52,909 nt of DNA, from assembly GCA_937890395.1 (NCBI GenBank), contig CALACK010000037.1:1-52909 (forward strand). The letters are read 5' to 3'. The stretch is from an uncultured Acidimicrobiaceae bacterium. GTDB lineage: Bacteria > Actinomycetota > Acidimicrobiia > Acidimicrobiales > Ilumatobacteraceae. Below are positions 50,635-52,909 of this stretch, one piece after another. A program made the translations under genes and the position numbers. The notes below the pieces were generated by a model. The model was not told where the DNA came from and did not search any database. It saw only the letters and a list, made by a program, of their open reading frames with translations. Position 1 is the stretch's first letter, and every line of letters starts with the position of its first letter.

Positions 50635-51141
50635 CTAACATCGCAACCATAAACCGATTTGATTTTCACGAGCAACAGTTTCGATTGAAGCAAATTTTGT
50701 GGCGAAAGCCGTATTCGGGGCGATGTTCATCGTTCGAGCAAAACCAAGTCGCAGTAACTCTTGATTGATGAATGTGCCATCTATCAGATAGAGATAAACG
50801 AGTAGCCGCTGATATCGATCGCGCGCTTCAACATCTCGTTGCACACGCACTTGAGTTTTAGGTTTTAGTACCGAATGTGTGAATGCTGAGGCTTCAGGCC
50901 CAAAGCAACCAACAGGTTTTGTCGGATGAACTGTTTCTGGTGTGTCAACACCGATCAGTCGCACACTTTCGATCGCACCTTGCAACCGCAGAACAACTGT
51001 GTCTCCATCTATGACTCTGATCACACTTGCGACATCACTTGGCAATTGCTGTCGGCTGGCGCACGAAGAACTTAAAGACGAAATAATTGTCAGCATCAGA
51101 AATATCTGCAACAGACGATTTTTTGTAAACCGGTGTTTCAC
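50635..51141 (-). CDS. Secreted thermonuclease-like (SNase) lipoprotein
   Basis: 168 residues from GTG 51141, giving a compact signal (KHRFTKNRLLQIFLMLTII) and a lipobox-like SSLSSSC (Cys27). The nuclease fold has VIDGDTVVLRL, SVRLIGVDTPETV (Asp, Arg, Glu) and EARDRYQRLLVYLYL (Arg), so all catalytic residues of staphylococcal nuclease are matched. The open frame extends to 51237 but that part overlaps the next gene's promoter and lacks signal features. Divergent from the LLM gene. Confidence 0.83.
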   Translation of the reverse strand: MKHRFTKNRLLQIFLMLTIISSLSSSCASRQQLPSDVASVIRVIDGDTVVLRLQGAIESVRLIGVDTPETVHPTKPVGCFGPEASAFTHSVLKPKTQVRVQRDVEARDRYQRLLVYLYLIDGTFINQELLRLGFARTMNIAPNTAFATKFASIETVARENQIGLWLRC

Positions 51142-51168
51142 AAACTGATGTGTAACACAAAATGCGAT

Positions 51169-51174
51169 TATGGT
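51169..51174 (+). promoter_or_regulatory. Probable -10 box for the LLM oxidoreductase gene
   Basis: TATGGT ends 8 bases before the ATG at 51183, as at other leaderless candidates here. It argues that translation starts at 51183 and not at the in-frame ATG 51162. Confidence 0.4.
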
Positions 51175-51182
51175 TGGCAGAT

Positions 51183-52097
51183 ATGGATAAGCCCTCAGAA
51201 TTTGGATTAGGTCGTGTTGGTATCTGGACATCAGCACTTGATTTGCAGCCGATGTCTAAAGCAAAAGAAGCAGTAATCGAACTTGAAGAACTTGGTTTTC
51301 GTTGCATCTGGGTGCCAGAGGCAGTCACTCGTGAACCGTTCGCATCTTGTGGCGTCTTGCTTGAGGCGACAAAGAAAATCACAATGGCTACTGGTATCGC
51401 TTCGATGTATGCGCGAAGTGCCGCAACGATGAATGCTGGTTGGCAAACGCTTACAGAATCATTTGGAAATCGTTTTCTTCTCGGTATCGGTGCGAGCCAT
51501 CAGCACCTTGTTGAAAAAGTTCACAAGACTAGTTACGACAAACCATATTCGGCAATGGTCGAATATCTAACAGCAATGGATAACGGACTATTTTTTGGTG
51601 CTGCGCCGGCTGTTGCCCCACGGCGGGTTTTGGCTGCACTCGGCCCAAAGATGCTTAAACTTTCAGCGCAAATGGGCATTGGTGCTCACCCATATTTCGT
51701 TCCGGTTGAACATACGAGTTTTGCGAGACAGATTCTCGGACCAGGCGCGTTGCTCGCACCAGAAGTCGCTGTCGTATTCGACACAAACCCACAGACAGCG
51801 CGCGAAACCGCAAGGAAATTTATGTTGACTTACAACCGATTGCCAAACTATGCCAACAACTTGTTGAGACTCGGTTGGAAGCAAGAAGATATTGCCGGAC
51901 CAGACAAGATGCCTAGTGATGCAATGGTCGATGCAATTGTTGCGTGGGGCACACTCGAGACGATTACGAATCGGATCAAGGCACACCTTGACGCTGGCGC
52001 ATCACACGTGTCTGTGCAAGTTCTTGATGCCGATCAGTTTGCGTTGCCGATGAGTCAGTGGCGCGAACTTGCGACGGTGTTAGCTAGTTTCGGCTAG
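51183..52097 (+). CDS. LLM-class F420-dependent oxidoreductase
   Basis: 304 residues of the luciferase-like monooxygenase barrel: LGRVGIWTSALDLQPMSKAKE, LGFRCIWVPEA, KITMATGIASMYARSAATM, FLLGIGASHQHLVE and ALGPKMLKLSAQMGIGAHPY. It resembles the actinobacterial TIGR03620 group as I recall it, which is thought to use coenzyme F420. Substrate unknown. The last bases (TTAGCTAG...GGCTAG) again contain CTAG, and the stop overlaps the convergent gene by 4 bases. Confidence 0.87.
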   Translation: MDKPSEFGLGRVGIWTSALDLQPMSKAKEAVIELEELGFRCIWVPEAVTREPFASCGVLLEATKKITMATGIASMYARSAATMNAGWQTLTESFGNRFLLGIGASHQHLVEKVHKTSYDKPYSAMVEYLTAMDNGLFFGAAPAVAPRRVLAALGPKMLKLSAQMGIGAHPYFVPVEHTSFARQILGPGALLAPEVAVVFDTNPQTARETARKFMLTYNRLPNYANNLLRLGWKQEDIAGPDKMPSDAMVDAIVAWGTLETITNRIKAHLDAGASHVSVQVLDADQFALPMSQWRELATVLASFG

Positions 52098-52903
52098 CGC
52101 GAGATTAAAGGGAAGCGTTCGTCAACTAGTAAATCGCCGGGCCGCAATGAATTTGGTTCGAGTGGTGGCGAAGTCTTCCATGGGCGAGTCGCCCAAACTG
52201 CGTCTGTGTCAACGTACCGAAAACTAATAACGCGGCGGCGGCCTTCATATTCGGTGGTCGCTGGTGCGCTGTGCAGCGTTCGAAAATGAAACGCGACGAT
52301 GTCACCTGGCATCGCCGCAAAACTTTCGATGTCTGTTGATTCGTCGAGCAGTTGCGGCTCAGGAAATTGTTCGTAACCGCGAGCATCGGCGACATATGCA
52401 GTTTGATCCACAAACCTTCGCGGAATAAAATTTTTATCAAAGTCTCGTCGTGACTTTATTGTTCTCAGCGCGATTTTTTTAGGAATCGGATCAAGCGGTA
52501 CCCACAAACTGACATTGTTGTTTGAATTGACGCCGTAGTACGGGTCGTCGTTGTGCCACGGCGTGACCTGGTTGTTGCCGGCTTCTTTGACTAAAACGTG
52601 TTCGTGAAAGAAACGACCCAAGGTTGTTTGCATTAATTCGAGTGCAATTTGTGGAAGCGCGCCAGTAAGCGCGTGGGTTTTATAAGCGTCAAATCGCGAC
52701 CAGTTTACATAGTCGTCAAAAAACCGTCCCTGCTTCGAGTTGGCCGCATATTCGTTGGCCCATGGCCCGGGTGATTGCATGTTTTGTTCAACTGCAATTG
52801 CAAGTTCGCCGAGCGCCCCATCGCAGAGAACACTTCGCAACATGACAACACCGTCGTGTTGGTATTTTTCTACATCACCCGCAGCGACTAAATTATTTTG
52901 CAC
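52094..52903 (-). CDS. Phytanoyl-CoA dioxygenase (PhyH)-family Fe(II)/2-oxoglutarate enzyme
   Basis: 269 residues. The double-stranded beta-helix motif HxD is HND in TPWHNDDPYY, the distal His is in FHFRTLHSAP, and the Arg binding 2-oxoglutarate is plausibly in YEGRRRVISFRY. N-terminal EKYQHDGVVMLRSVL is typical. An in-frame TAG precedes GTG 52903 by one codon, so the start is inside the window. Substrate unknown; relatives hydroxylate fatty acyl, small osmolyte or aminoacid compounds. Confidence 0.86.
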   Translation of the reverse strand: MQNNLVAAGDVEKYQHDGVVMLRSVLCDGALGELAIAVEQNMQSPGPWANEYAANSKQGRFFDDYVNWSRFDAYKTHALTGALPQIALELMQTTLGRFFHEHVLVKEAGNNQVTPWHNDDPYYGVNSNNNVSLWVPLDPIPKKIALRTIKSRRDFDKNFIPRRFVDQTAYVADARGYEQFPEPQLLDESTDIESFAAMPGDIVAFHFRTLHSAPATTEYEGRRRVISFRYVDTDAVWATRPWKTSPPLEPNSLRPGDLLVDERFPLISR

Positions 52904-52909
52904 GTTCTA

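Overview
The window is a gene-dense stretch of a bacterial chromosome with no gap over about 220 bases between genes. It looks like a low-to-medium-GC actinobacterium. The evidence is two gene orders shared with mycobacteria and streptomycetes (mec-cysM-murI-rph-rdgB, and comM-dprA-xerC-whiG-M23-rpsB-tsf-pyrH-frr-cdsA-dxr-rip1-ispG), a mycothiol-type amidase (Mca), a galactofuranan pair (Glf and GlfT2-like), an F420-dependent LLM oxidoreductase and actinobacterial-type DapD. An AT-leaning member of Acidimicrobiia (freshwater/marine Ilumatobacter-like lineages) would fit, but that placement is inference, not read from a marker gene.

Layout. 1-6.5 kb: end of an unknown gene, smpB, a JAMM protease with CysM (cysteine synthesis from a protein-bound sulfur carrier, with the carrier gene cysO missing between them), a secreted serine hydrolase, an EamA transporter, then murI-rph-rdgB. 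6.5-10.5 kb: a D-threonine-aldolase-like PLP enzyme directly behind an unusual tRNA-Leu, then two further PLP fold-II enzymes. 10.5-25 kb: clpP, a lipoprotein, and the housekeeping block for DNA uptake/recombination (comM, dprA, xerC), a WhiG/FliA sigma factor, a degenerate M23 protein, translation genes (rpsB, tsf, frr), pyrH, and lipid/isoprenoid/membrane proteolysis genes (cdsA, dxr, rip1-like, ispG).

25-33 kb: a conserved hypothetical, a sirtuin, a rhodanese-ThiF fusion (probable activator of the CysO-type sulfur carrier), glf and glfT2-like, and a large secreted SpoIID-SGNH-peptidoglycan-binding protein. 33-44 kb: EamA transporter, class II aldolase, AceE-like thiamine-diphosphate enzyme, RidA, methylmalonyl-CoA mutase large subunit, nitroreductase, dapD-lysS, and the acyl-CoA carboxylase biotin subunit divergent from birA. 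45-52.9 kb: an LCP cell-wall ligase, a PAS-GGDEF-EAL protein, a PEBP lipoprotein, Mca, a YdjC-like deacetylase, a nuclease lipoprotein, an LLM oxidoreductase and a PhyH-type dioxygenase.

Three genome-style features recur. Many genes have a TANNNT -10 box 5-9 bases before the start codon and no ribosome binding site, so leaderless mRNAs are probably common. Short perfect or near-perfect tandem duplications (9-33 bp) occur inside coding regions and across stop codons, often carrying CTAG. The tRNA at 7503-7575 has a leucine anticodon (UAG) and a leucine-type D-arm but only a 5-nt variable loop, and it ends 5 bases before the start codon of the gene behind it. No CRISPR array, insertion sequence, phage gene or rRNA was seen.
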